A stretch of DNA of 22,491 bases from an uncultured Marvinbryantia sp. (GTDB lineage: Bacteria; Bacillota; Clostridia; Lachnospirales; Lachnospiraceae). Where the stretch lies: NCBI RefSeq assembly GCF_905201705.1, contig NZ_CAJKOX010000053.1, positions 1-22,491 on the forward strand. Direction: 5' to 3'. Below the pieces are notes generated by a model. The model was given only the letters and a program-made list of their open reading frames with translations. It ran no database searches and was not told the origin of the DNA. The first letter of the stretch is position 1. Each line of letters opens with the position of its first letter. A program made the position numbers and the translations under genes. This document shows positions 8,342-15,790 of the stretch, piece by piece.

Positions 8342-9019
8342 ATGGATAAATTAAAGATTTTGGTTGTGGATGATGAGAGCAGGATGCGTAAGCTGGTGAA
8401 AGATTTCCTGGTGAAGAAAGACTTTACGGTGCTGGAGGCGGAGGACGGCGCGCAGGCAGTCGACATCTTTTTCGCCACGAAGGATATCGCGCTGGTAATT
8501 CTGGACGTCATGATGCCGAAGATGGACGGCTGGCAGGTCTGCCGGGAGATCCGCGGCATGTCGAATGTGCCGATCATCATGCTGACGGCGCGCGCGGATG
8601 AGCGGGACGAGCTGCTTGGCTTTGAGCTGGGCGTGGACGAATATATTTCCAAGCCGTTCAGCCCGAAGATCCTGGTGGCGCGCGTGGAGGCGATCCTGCG
8701 CAGGAGCAACGCGCTGGCATCGGATAAGGTGCTAACGGCGGGCAAGATCAGCCTGGACAAAGCGGCGCACGTCGTAAAGGCGGACGGGGAAAATGTTGAT
8801 CTGAGCTACAAGGAATTTGAGCTTCTGAGTTATTTTATGGAAAATCAGGGCATTGCGCTCTCGCGTGAAAAGATTTTAAACAGCGTTTGGAACTATGATT
8901 ATTTCGGGGATGCGCGCACCATTGACACTCACGTGAAAAAGCTGCGCAGCAAGCTGGGAGCGCAGGGAGATTACATAAAGACCATCTGGGGTATGGGCTA
9001 TAAATTCGAGGTGGAATAA
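8342..9019 (+). CDS. OmpR/PhoB-family response regulator
   Basis: 225 residues. The receiver domain (4-118) has the acidic pocket VVDDE (8-12), the phospho-acceptor Asp55 in LDVMMPKMDG, Thr82 in MLTARAD and Lys104 in SKPF. The winged-helix DNA-binding domain (about 127-224) has YKEFELLSYF (156-165), the recognition-helix stretch ARTIDTHVKKLRSKL and the terminal wing IWGMGYKF. The start at 8342 is chosen because GGAGG at 8329-8333 is correctly spaced and the protein then begins MDKLKILVVDDE. An in-frame ATG further upstream lacks a site. The next gene starts 3 bases after the stop and encodes the cognate kinase. Confidence 0.95.
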   Translation: MDKLKILVVDDESRMRKLVKDFLVKKDFTVLEAEDGAQAVDIFFATKDIALVILDVMMPKMDGWQVCREIRGMSNVPIIMLTARADERDELLGFELGVDEYISKPFSPKILVARVEAILRRSNALASDKVLTAGKISLDKAAHVVKADGENVDLSYKEFELLSYFMENQGIALSREKILNSVWNYDYFGDARTIDTHVKKLRSKLGAQGDYIKTIWGMGYKFEVE

Positions 9020-9022
9020 GAG

Positions 9023-10513
9023 ATGAAGCACTCGATCAGAACACAGCTTATCATCAGCTTTGCCGGATTGATTGCGGTGATGCTTGCATTATACCTGCTG
9101 ATCAACAACCTGTTTCTGGAAAACTTTTACATCAGTCAGAAGGAAACGGATTTGATCGAGATTTACAATGCGATCAACAGTGTGGAGGATTATGCCGATT
9201 ACCAGGGCGACGCCTTTGACACGGACTTTCGCCGCATCAGCGGGACGAACAATGTCAGCCTGGTGATCCTGTATGTCGATACAAACGGAAGCGCCTGGGC
9301 GGTTTATCAAAGCAAAGAAGATAAGGTCATGTTCGCGCGCATCCAGGGATATCTGTATGGCTTTAATCTGCAGGACGACGAGCGCGACGTGCTGCTGCAG
9401 ACGGATTCCTACCGGATCCAGAAATTTAAGGATTCCGCGGATTCCACCGAATATCTGGAGGCGTGGGGACGGCTTGATAACGGCTGTTACCTGCTGATGC
9501 GCATACCGCTGCAGTCGATCGTGGAAAACGTAAAGATTTCCAATCAGTTTACCTTATATATTATCCTTGCCGCCACGCTGCTGAGCATTTTCTTTGTATG
9601 GTGGATTTCCAAACGGATCTCAGAGCCTATCCGGGAGCTTACCATTTTATCCCGGCGGATGGCAAACCTGGAATTTGACGCCAAATATACCAGCGGCGGA
9701 AAGAATGAGATCGGGGAGCTTGGCAAGAATTTTAATCATATGTCGGAGACGCTGGAGCGGACGATCTCTGAGCTGAAAACGGCGAACAATGAGCTGCAGA
9801 AGGACATCGAGAAGAAAACGCAGATCGACGAGATGCGCAAGGAATTTCTTTCAAACGTATCGCATGAGCTGAAAACGCCGATCGCGCTCATCCAGGGGTA
9901 CGCAGAGGGACTCAAGGAGTGCATTAACGACGATGAGCAGAGCCGGGAGTTTTATTGTGAGGTCATTATGGACGAGGCCTCCAAAATGAACAATATGGTC
10001 AAGAAGCTGCTCAGCCTCAATCAGCTCGAATTTGGAAACGATGTGGTCAACATGGTGCGCTTCAACCTGACGGAGCTTCTCGGCGGCGTTGTGCAGTCCA
10101 CGCATATTCTGGCGGAGCAGAAAAATGTTACGGTTGTGTTTGCGGAGACGGCGCCTCTGTATGTATGGGGCGATGAATTTAAGCTGGAGGAGGTTGTCAC
10201 CAATTACGTCAGCAATGCGCTCAACCATGTGAACGAGGGCGGAAGGATCGAGGTAAGGACAGAACGGCAGGGCGATAAGGTGCGCACGAGCGTCTTTAAT
10301 ACCGGCAGTCATATACCGGAGGACGAGCTTGAGAAGGTCTGGATCAAATTTTATAAGGTGGACAAGGCGCGGACCAGAGAGTACGGCGGGAGCGGCATCG
10401 GACTTTCCATTGTGAAGGCGATCATGGAATCCATGCATCAGCAGTACGGCGTTTATAACAGCGCGGATGGCGTCTGCTTCTGGTTTGAGCTGGATTGCAG
10501 CAAAGGAGAGTAA
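9023..10513 (+). CDS. Sensor histidine kinase
   Basis: 496 residues in the standard order. Helix 1 (9-29); extracellular sensor domain (31-173) with no recognised ligand motif; helix 2 (175-197); HAMP linker (198-250); coiled linker; HisKA domain with phospho-acceptor His281 in SNVSHELKTP; and an ATPase domain with N-box NYVSNALNHV (394-403), FNTG (425-428) at the G1/D-box position, F-box WIKFYKVD and G2 box GGSGIGLSIV (455-464). GAGGTGG (9008-9014), inside the end of the regulator gene, is the ribosome binding site. Together with the preceding response regulator it forms a complete two-component system. The signal is unknown. Confidence 0.94.
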   Translation: MKHSIRTQLIISFAGLIAVMLALYLLINNLFLENFYISQKETDLIEIYNAINSVEDYADYQGDAFDTDFRRISGTNNVSLVILYVDTNGSAWAVYQSKEDKVMFARIQGYLYGFNLQDDERDVLLQTDSYRIQKFKDSADSTEYLEAWGRLDNGCYLLMRIPLQSIVENVKISNQFTLYIILAATLLSIFFVWWISKRISEPIRELTILSRRMANLEFDAKYTSGGKNEIGELGKNFNHMSETLERTISELKTANNELQKDIEKKTQIDEMRKEFLSNVSHELKTPIALIQGYAEGLKECINDDEQSREFYCEVIMDEASKMNNMVKKLLSLNQLEFGNDVVNMVRFNLTELLGGVVQSTHILAEQKNVTVVFAETAPLYVWGDEFKLEEVVTNYVSNALNHVNEGGRIEVRTERQGDKVRTSVFNTGSHIPEDELEKVWIKFYKVDKARTREYGGSGIGLSIVKAIMESMHQQYGVYNSADGVCFWFELDCSKGE

Positions 10514-11056
10514 ATGGAGAGAATACGGGAGGCAATTAAAAATGCCGACGCGGTGCTGATCGGTGTCGGCGATGAATTTACACAGAGAAAAGCAGAAAAA
10601 GAGCAGATCATCCGCGCTTATAATAAAGTGGCGGAGCTGATCGAAGGAAAGCCGTGGTTTGCGGTAACGGTAAACACCGATGATCTGATCTACGAATCGA
10701 AGCTGAATGAATTTTTTATCGTCGCACCCTGCGGAAGCGAGGCAGCGGGCAATGTGGTGACGATGGAGAACTACGATGAATCGGCATACCTTCCGCAGTG
10801 GCAGTTTTACCGGAACTGGCTTGCCTCGACCATCGGGAAAAAGCTCTGTATTCTGGAGCTTGGCGTGGGCCTTTCCTACCCGTCCGTCATAAGGCTGCCG
10901 TTTGAGCGGACGGCGCTTTTCAATCAGAAGGCGGTGCTGGTGCGCATCCACAGCAAGCTGGCGCAGGCGCCGGAGGAGCTTGCGGGGCGCAGCATCTGCA
11001 TTCCGGAGGAGCCGGTTGATTATCTGAACCGCAAAGAGCCGTCTTTGGGTGAGTAA
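10514..11056 (+). CDS. SIR2-like (sirtuin-fold) protein with degenerate active site
   Basis: 180 residues. The order of motifs follows the NAD-binding Rossmann core of sirtuins: VLIGVGDEF (14-22) in place of GAGIS, AVTVNTDDL (50-58) in place of TQNID, APCGSEAAG (71-79) in place of the catalytic HG, and ILELGVGLSYPSVIRLPFE (113-131) near the usual GTSL...P region. Asn54 and Asp56 are kept, but the catalytic His appears as Cys73 and the zinc-binding cysteine quartet is absent. It probably binds NAD or a related nucleotide without being an ordinary deacetylase. The ATG directly follows the kinase's TAA and has AAAGGAGAG (10503-10511) as its site, so it belongs to the two-component operon. Its role there is unknown. 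Confidence 0.68.
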   Translation: MERIREAIKNADAVLIGVGDEFTQRKAEKEQIIRAYNKVAELIEGKPWFAVTVNTDDLIYESKLNEFFIVAPCGSEAAGNVVTMENYDESAYLPQWQFYRNWLASTIGKKLCILELGVGLSYPSVIRLPFERTALFNQKAVLVRIHSKLAQAPEELAGRSICIPEEPVDYLNRKEPSLGE

Positions 11057-11087
11057 GATTATTTTTCATAAAAATGACGAAAAACAA

Positions 11088-11115
11088 TTGTAATTCTCTT
11101 GATGTATGGTATACT
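11088..11115 (+). promoter_or_regulatory. Promoter of the phosphoribosyltransferase-like gene
   Basis: TTGTAA (11088-11093), 16-bp spacer, TATACT (11110-11115), about 32 bp before the ATG at 11148. The strong AGGAGGG at 11136-11142 follows. Confidence 0.7.
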
Positions 11116-11147
11116 ATTCACAAAAGAACTCATACAGGAGGGTACAT

Positions 11148-11789
11148 ATGGAATCCAGAGTCATCAGAATACCATCAAAGTCAAACAGCAACGTGGTGCT
11201 TCGGGTCATCCCCGGACATTTTGTAACCAATCACTCCCATATCAATTATTATGTGGATATGACCTTTTTAAAGGCGCGTAAGAGCGAAGCGGAGGGCGCA
11301 GCAAAGATCCTCGCGCGCAATTACGAGACGACTACATACATTGATACGATCGTCTGCATGGACGGCTGCGAGATCATCGGAGCATATCTGGCAGAGCAGC
11401 TTACCAGAAACGGCATCATGTCCATTAACTCCCATCAGACCATGTACGTTGTTTCACCGGAGATCCACACCGGCGGGCAGCTTATTTTCCGGGATAATAT
11501 GCAGGGCATGATCAAAGACAAGCATGTACTGCTGATGCTTGCCACGGCATCTACCGGTATCACCATCAAGCGTGCGGTAGAATGTATCCGCTACTACGGA
11601 GGCATTGTGGAGGGCGCAGCGGCGCTGTTCAGCGCAACGCAAGAGGTAGACGGGGTGAAGGTAAGCTCGCTGTTTACCGACGAGGATATTCCCGACTACA
11701 AAATGTACCATGCGACAGAGTGCCCGATGTGCAGAGCAAAACAGAAGCTGGATGCAATTGTAAATAGTTACGGATATTCCCGCATGTAA
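11148..11789 (+). CDS. Phosphoribosyltransferase-like protein (orotate PRTase-related), noncanonical PRPP loop
   Basis: 213 residues with the general plan of type I phosphoribosyltransferases: a hood-like N-terminus, a central sheet, and a PRPP-loop-like segment VLLMLATASTGIT (127-139) in the position of the usual VLLVDDVVTTGGT. The two acidic residues that contact PRPP ribose are replaced by Leu131-Ala132, so catalysis is doubtful or altered. The C-terminus has a CPMC pair (192-195) and ends YGYSRM. The start at 11148 is set by AGGAGGG (11136-11142). It is monocistronic: its own promoter is upstream and a strong hairpin lies downstream. A nucleotide-binding or regulatory role is as likely as an enzymatic one. 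Confidence 0.7.
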   Translation: MESRVIRIPSKSNSNVVLRVIPGHFVTNHSHINYYVDMTFLKARKSEAEGAAKILARNYETTTYIDTIVCMDGCEIIGAYLAEQLTRNGIMSINSHQTMYVVSPEIHTGGQLIFRDNMQGMIKDKHVLLMLATASTGITIKRAVECIRYYGGIVEGAAALFSATQEVDGVKVSSLFTDEDIPDYKMYHATECPMCRAKQKLDAIVNSYGYSRM

Positions 11790-11824
11790 AGCGTTGTAAG
11801 TTAAAAAAAAATGTGTTAAACTAA

Positions 11825-11849
11825 GGGAGTGCAGACAAAATGCACTCCC
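11825..11849 (+). terminator. Strong hairpin after the PRTase-like gene
   Basis: GGGAGTGCA (11825-11833) and TGCACTCCC (11841-11849) make a perfect 9-bp stem with a 7-base loop. The T-tail on the plus strand is short (TTGTG), but the stem is strong, so termination of the preceding gene is likely. Confidence 0.65.
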
Positions 11850-11865
11850 TTGTGCGTTTCCTGAT

Positions 11866-11904
11866 ATTCGTAAAAATTTCTTCATACGAATTATTTACGA
11901 ATTA
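11866..11904. repeat. Interleaved inverted and direct repeats upstream of hisH
   Basis: ATTCGTAAA (11866-11874) is the exact reverse complement of TTTACGAAT (11894-11902). In addition ACGAATTA occurs twice (11886-11893 and 11897-11904), one helical turn (11 bp) apart. Such a cluster of a shared half-site immediately upstream of a promoter is typical of a regulator-binding region. Confidence 0.55.
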
Positions 11905-11910
11905 TCTGCG

Positions 11911-11939
11911 TAATGACGTGTAACGAGATGTGATAAAAT
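11911..11939 (+). promoter_or_regulatory. Candidate extended -10 promoter for hisH-hisF-ung and downstream genes
   Basis: TGATAAAAT (11931-11939) is an extended -10 element; the -35 match 17 bp upstream is poor (TAATGA, 11911-11916). It would give an 80-nt leader before hisH in which I see no clear attenuator or T-box. Confidence 0.42.
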
Positions 11940-12018
11940 ATAACAAGAATGGGCGATGTTCTCAAAGAAGATTTATGGAATAAGTCCTGAAAATACCCGG
12001 TTATGGGAGGAAAATGAC

Positions 12019-12633
12019 ATGATCGCGATTATCGACTACGATGCCGGCAACTTAAAAAGCGTATATAAGGCGCTGCAGTTTCTTGGAAAGGAAGCCTGCG
12101 TCACCAGGGATGCAAAGGAGATCTTGCGGGCGGACAAGGTGATCCTGCCCGGCGTCGGTTCCTTTGGGGACGCGATGGGGCGGCTGAATGAATATGACCT
12201 TGTGCCGGTCATCCGCGAAGTGACCGCGCAGAAAAAGCCGTTTCTTGGCATCTGCCTGGGGCTGCAGCTTCTGTTTGAGCGCAGCGAGGAATCTCCGGGG
12301 GTGGCGGGGCTTGGTATTTTGCCGGGCGAGATATTGCGTATACCGGAGACGGAGGGCTTAAAGGTGCCGCATATCGGCTGGAATTCTTTAACGTTCGACC
12401 ATCCGGGGCGTCTGTTTGCGGGGCTTAAGGAGGAGACATACGTCTATTTTGTCCATTCCTACTATCTGAAAGCGCGCGAGGCGGAGATTGTGACCGCTTC
12501 CACGGAGTACGGCGTACACATTCACGCCTCCGTGGAGAAGGACAACGTATTTGCCTGCCAGTTCCACCCGGAGAAGAGCAGTCGTGCGGGACTTCAGATC
12601 TTGAAAAATTTCACGGAGCTTGGGGAGGAATAG
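12019..12633 (+). CDS. hisH: Imidazole glycerol phosphate synthase, glutaminase subunit HisH
   Basis: HisH hydrolyses glutamine and channels ammonia to HisF in histidine synthesis. The 204 residues show the class I glutamine amidotransferase triad: Cys79 in GICLGLQLLF, His183 and Glu185 in CQFHPEKS. Other family segments are PGVGSFGDAM (44-53) and FVHSYY (144-149). The start at 12019 follows GGGAGG (12005-12010) and gives the usual N-terminus MIAIIDYDAGN; an in-frame extension of 21 codons upstream lacks support. Three bases separate it from hisF, consistent with the two forming one heterodimer. The other his genes are not in the window, so the pathway is split across the genome. Confidence 0.96.
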   Translation: MIAIIDYDAGNLKSVYKALQFLGKEACVTRDAKEILRADKVILPGVGSFGDAMGRLNEYDLVPVIREVTAQKKPFLGICLGLQLLFERSEESPGVAGLGILPGEILRIPETEGLKVPHIGWNSLTFDHPGRLFAGLKEETYVYFVHSYYLKAREAEIVTASTEYGVHIHASVEKDNVFACQFHPEKSSRAGLQILKNFTELGEE

Positions 12634-12635
12634 CG

Positions 12636-13397
12636 ATGTTTACAAAGAGGATCATCCCCTGTCTGGATGTACATAACGGAAGGGTAGTTAAGGGCGTTAA
12701 TTTTGTGAACCTGCGGGACGCGGGCGACCCGGTGGAGATTGCGGCGGCTTACGACAGGGCGGGCGCGGATGAGCTTGTTTTCCTTGATATCACGGCGTCC
12801 TCGGATGAACGCAAAACCGTGGTCGATATGGTGCGGCGTGTTGCCGAGCGCGTGTTTATCCCCTTTACGGTGGGCGGCGGCATCCGCACCGTTGAGGATT
12901 TTAAAATACTGTTAAGGGAAGGAGCCGACAAGATTTCCATCAATTCCTCCGCGATCAACCGCCCGGAGCTGATCAGCGAGGCGGCGGATAAATTCGGCAG
13001 TCAGTGCGTGGTGGTTGCGATCGACGCCAGACGCCGGGAGGATGGGAGTGGCTGGAATATCTATAAAAACGGCGGCAGGATCGACGTAGGAATCGACGCT
13101 GTCGAGTGGGCCGAGAAGGTCTGCCGCATGGGAGCGGGCGAAATACTGCTCACCAGCATGGACTGCGACGGCACGAAGGCGGGCTATGATATTGCACTCA
13201 CGCGCGCGATCGCGGACGCTGTCCCGGTGCCGGTGATCGCCTCCGGCGGCGCAGGAACGATGGAACATTTTTACGATGCGCTGACGGCAGGAGGCGCGGA
13301 CGCGGCGCTTGCCGCTTCGCTGTTTCATTATAAAGAATTGGAAATACAGGAAGTGAAGAGATATCTGCAAAGCAGAAAGGTCTCTGTCAGAATGTGA
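12636..13397 (+). CDS. hisF: Imidazole glycerol phosphate synthase, cyclase subunit HisF
   Basis: HisF condenses PRFAR with ammonia from HisH to give imidazole glycerol phosphate and AICAR. The 253-residue beta/alpha barrel is full length. Catalytic Asp11 (CLDVHNGRVVKG) and Asp130 (VVAIDARR) are present. The phosphate-binding segments TVGGGIRT (78-85) and ASGGAGT near residue 206 are intact. The ribosome binding site GGGGAGG lies inside the end of hisH. The 3' end runs to within 11 bases of the ung start, supporting one transcript through hisH, hisF and ung. Confidence 0.97.
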   Translation: MFTKRIIPCLDVHNGRVVKGVNFVNLRDAGDPVEIAAAYDRAGADELVFLDITASSDERKTVVDMVRRVAERVFIPFTVGGGIRTVEDFKILLREGADKISINSSAINRPELISEAADKFGSQCVVVAIDARRREDGSGWNIYKNGGRIDVGIDAVEWAEKVCRMGAGEILLTSMDCDGTKAGYDIALTRAIADAVPVPVIASGGAGTMEHFYDALTAGGADAALAASLFHYKELEIQEVKRYLQSRKVSVRM

Positions 13398-13408
13398 GGA
13401 GAAAAACT

Positions 13409-14083
13409 ATGCCACCGATTTCAAACGACTGGCTTACTCCGCTGAAGCCGGAGTTTTCCAAGCCATATTATAAAAAGCTGTATCAGACCGTGAACGAGGA
13501 ATACCGCACGCACCTTATCTTTCCGCCTGCGGATGATATTTTCAACGCTTTTGCGTTTACGCCGCTCTCGGAGGTGAAGGCGGTTATTCTGGGTCAGGAC
13601 CCGTACCACGGCGACGGACAGGCGCACGGACTCTGCTTTTCCGTCAAGCCGGACGTCGAGATCCCGCCGTCGCTCGTGAATATCTACAAGGAGCTGCAGG
13701 ACGACTGTGGCTGTTATATCCCGAATAACGGATATCTGACGAAGTGGGCAAAGCAGGGGGTGCTTCTGCTAAATACGGTTCTGACCGTGCGGGCGCACCA
13801 GGCAAATTCCCACCGCGGCATCGGATGGGAGGAGTTTACCGATGCGGCGATCCGCATCTTAAATGATCAGGACCGCCCGATCGTGTTTATTCTGTGGGGA
13901 AGACCGGCGCAGATGAAAAAAGCGATGCTGAATAATCCGAAGCATCTGATCCTGGAGGCGCCGCATCCCAGTCCGCTTTCCGCTTACCGGGGCTTTTTCG
14001 GGAGCCGGCCGTTCAGCCGGACAAATAAATTCCTGCAGCAGCACGGCATAGAGCCGATCGACTGGCAGATAGAGAATGTATAG
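13409..14083 (+). CDS. ung: Uracil-DNA glycosylase, family 1
   Basis: Ung removes uracil from DNA as the first step of base excision repair. The 224 residues carry all family 1 motifs: the water-activating GQDPYHG (62-68, Asp64), the uracil-pocket segment LLLNTVLTVR (119-128) and the DNA-intercalating HPSPLSAYRGFFG (186-198, His186). ATG 13409 is preferred to a GTG at 13394 because GAGGAG at 13396-13401 is spaced 7 bases from it and the product then begins MPPISNDW. There is no terminator in the 52 bases before the next gene, so the stator pair downstream may be on the same transcript. Confidence 0.97.
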   Translation: MPPISNDWLTPLKPEFSKPYYKKLYQTVNEEYRTHLIFPPADDIFNAFAFTPLSEVKAVILGQDPYHGDGQAHGLCFSVKPDVEIPPSLVNIYKELQDDCGCYIPNNGYLTKWAKQGVLLLNTVLTVRAHQANSHRGIGWEEFTDAAIRILNDQDRPIVFILWGRPAQMKKAMLNNPKHLILEAPHPSPLSAYRGFFGSRPFSRTNKFLQQHGIEPIDWQIENV

Positions 14084-14135
14084 TAACAGGACAGCCTGGC
14101 TGAACTGCTGCAACGTATAGAGGAGGAGAGATACC

Positions 14136-15776
14136 ATGGGGAGAAAATGGTTTGACAAAATACTGTTTGTGCTGGTGATCGCGGCAAGTATCGTGTTCAC
14201 GCTGTTTGTCGGCAGAGGCTCGCTCGACATGATGATCTACAATTTTGCTTTTCTCGCGCTGATGATCGTGATCTGCATCGTGGGTATGGCGCTTGGATTC
14301 CGGAAAATGTCCGGCCTGGAGCAGGCTTTCGACCGGGCGGCAGAAGAGATCGACAACACATTTAATGTGGTGGATTCCATAGAAGGATCTCCTGCGTCGC
14401 TGCCGGAGGAGCTTTTTGAGCATGAGGAGCTGGATGAGCGCTATCAGGAGTTTACCGCCTTTATCCGAAAGAGCCAGAGCGGTATCGGCGATATTGAGGA
14501 TTACATTAACGACACCGAGGTGGACAGCATCTTTGGAAAACGGCTGATCGATCTGATCCCGGATGTGCTGACGAGCCTTGGTATCCTCGGTACCTTTATC
14601 GGGCTGGTGTTTGGTCTGAAAAACTTTGAGCCTTCGAACTATGAGGCGATGACGGCCTCCGTATCGTCCCTGGTAAACGGTATTAAGGTTGCTTTCCTCA
14701 CGTCCATTTACGGTCTGTCGCTGTCGCTGGTGTTCGGCTACGGCACAAAGGCGGCCTACAGCGATCTGATGAACAGCCTGCAGCGTTTTCTGGATAAATT
14801 CCATCATTACGTGATCCCGTCGGCGGAGGCGGAGGCGCGCAATATCATGGTAAATTACCAGAGCGAGCAGACCGAGGCGATCGAAAAAATGACGGAGCAG
14901 TTTTCCGAGCATCTGGCAAACAGCTTCGAGAAGGTGATCACGCCTTCCTTCCGCAAGATGAATCAGTCGATGGATATTCTCACAGAGACGATGGCCAAAG
15001 GGCAGGAGGAGCTTTTGAGTGGGCTTCTGGAGGATTTCCTGAAGAAGATGCGTTCTTCCTTTCAGCTTCAGTTTGACAATTTCAACGAGGCTTTGGATGA
15101 GCTGACGAAGGCGCAGAATGCTCTGGCGGAGAATACGAAAAATCTCTACCGCGATATGGCGCAGGAGCTGCGCACGACCTTCGAGAATGAGAACACGAAC
15201 ATGCAGGGTATGGTGCGCGAGATGGGCGCGATGCATAAGGAATATCTGACGAGCGCGCAGCAGACGATGGACATGAACCAGCAGTATGCGGAGACGCTGA
15301 ACCAGAATTACCGCCAGGTGGTGTCGTATCTGCAGGATGCGGAGCAGAGCTCGGCGAAATTCTGGGTGGCGTGCAACCAGGCAATGCAGAAATATGTCAG
15401 CGCGGCGAGCGTCAGCGTGGAGGGCTTCGCGGCGGCGAGCCAGCACAACAGCAATCTCTACGAGGCGAACGAACGGCTGGTGGAGAGCTACAACGAGCGG
15501 ATGCAGGAGTTTGTACAGTATCAGAAGCTGACGGCAAAGACGATGGAACAGGTGCAGAATCTCCTGTACAATATCGTTACCTCGCCGGAAGCCGGGCAGC
15601 GCACGAGCATCCGCAATATGGCGGTGAACAACAGCAACCGCGACCTGCTGCTTGATATCCAGAAAACGCTGCAGGAACAGGGCGAGCGCCAGGAGGAGCT
15701 GCTTGAGACGATGGTTGCCTACATGAAGGAAAGCAGCCGCAGGAAGGGAAGAGGTATTTTCCGGGGCGATAAGTAA
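14136..15776 (+). CDS. ZorA-like MotA/TolQ/ExbB-family stator subunit with long cytoplasmic tail
   Basis: 546 residues. Membrane segments lie near 8-26 and 33-55, a cytoplasmic stretch 56-135, then the family core IPDVLTSLGILGTFIGLVFGL (141-161, helix 3) and VNGIKVAFLTSIYGLSLSLVF (180-200, helix 4). These two helices line the ion channel in MotA, ExbB, TolQ and ZorA pentamers; LTSLGILGTFIGL closely resembles ZorA. From about 205 to 546 the protein is helical and rich in Gln, Glu, Asn and Met, matching the long intracellular tail of ZorA rather than the short MotA or ExbB C-terminus. The end is basic (SSRRKGRG). The start follows a strong AGGAGGAG. The B subunit begins 14 bases downstream. Base composition equals the his/ung genes, so recent import is not suggested. 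No chemotaxis, flagellar, Ton or Tol gene is nearby. Confidence 0.85.
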   Translation: MGRKWFDKILFVLVIAASIVFTLFVGRGSLDMMIYNFAFLALMIVICIVGMALGFRKMSGLEQAFDRAAEEIDNTFNVVDSIEGSPASLPEELFEHEELDERYQEFTAFIRKSQSGIGDIEDYINDTEVDSIFGKRLIDLIPDVLTSLGILGTFIGLVFGLKNFEPSNYEAMTASVSSLVNGIKVAFLTSIYGLSLSLVFGYGTKAAYSDLMNSLQRFLDKFHHYVIPSAEAEARNIMVNYQSEQTEAIEKMTEQFSEHLANSFEKVITPSFRKMNQSMDILTETMAKGQEELLSGLLEDFLKKMRSSFQLQFDNFNEALDELTKAQNALAENTKNLYRDMAQELRTTFENENTNMQGMVREMGAMHKEYLTSAQQTMDMNQQYAETLNQNYRQVVSYLQDAEQSSAKFWVACNQAMQKYVSAASVSVEGFAAASQHNSNLYEANERLVESYNERMQEFVQYQKLTAKTMEQVQNLLYNIVTSPEAGQRTSIRNMAVNNSNRDLLLDIQKTLQEQGERQEELLETMVAYMKESSRRKGRGIFRGDK

Positions 15777-15790
15777 TCTGGAGGGTATTT

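Noticed and set aside
9851..10951. Minus-strand frame of 366 codons opposite the histidine kinase
   Set aside because: Antisense shadow of clearly coding kinase and SIR2-like genes; no start signals and no recognisable motif.
11956..12018. Longer HisH starting 21 codons upstream
   Set aside because: The extension is not part of the HisH family and lacks a binding site, whereas ATG 12019 has GGGAGG at ideal distance.
14013..15446. Long open frame of 477 codons on the minus strand
   Set aside because: It lies antisense to the ZorA-like gene, is rich in His, Arg and Leu as expected from mirrored GC-rich codons, has no ribosome binding site and matches no fold I know.
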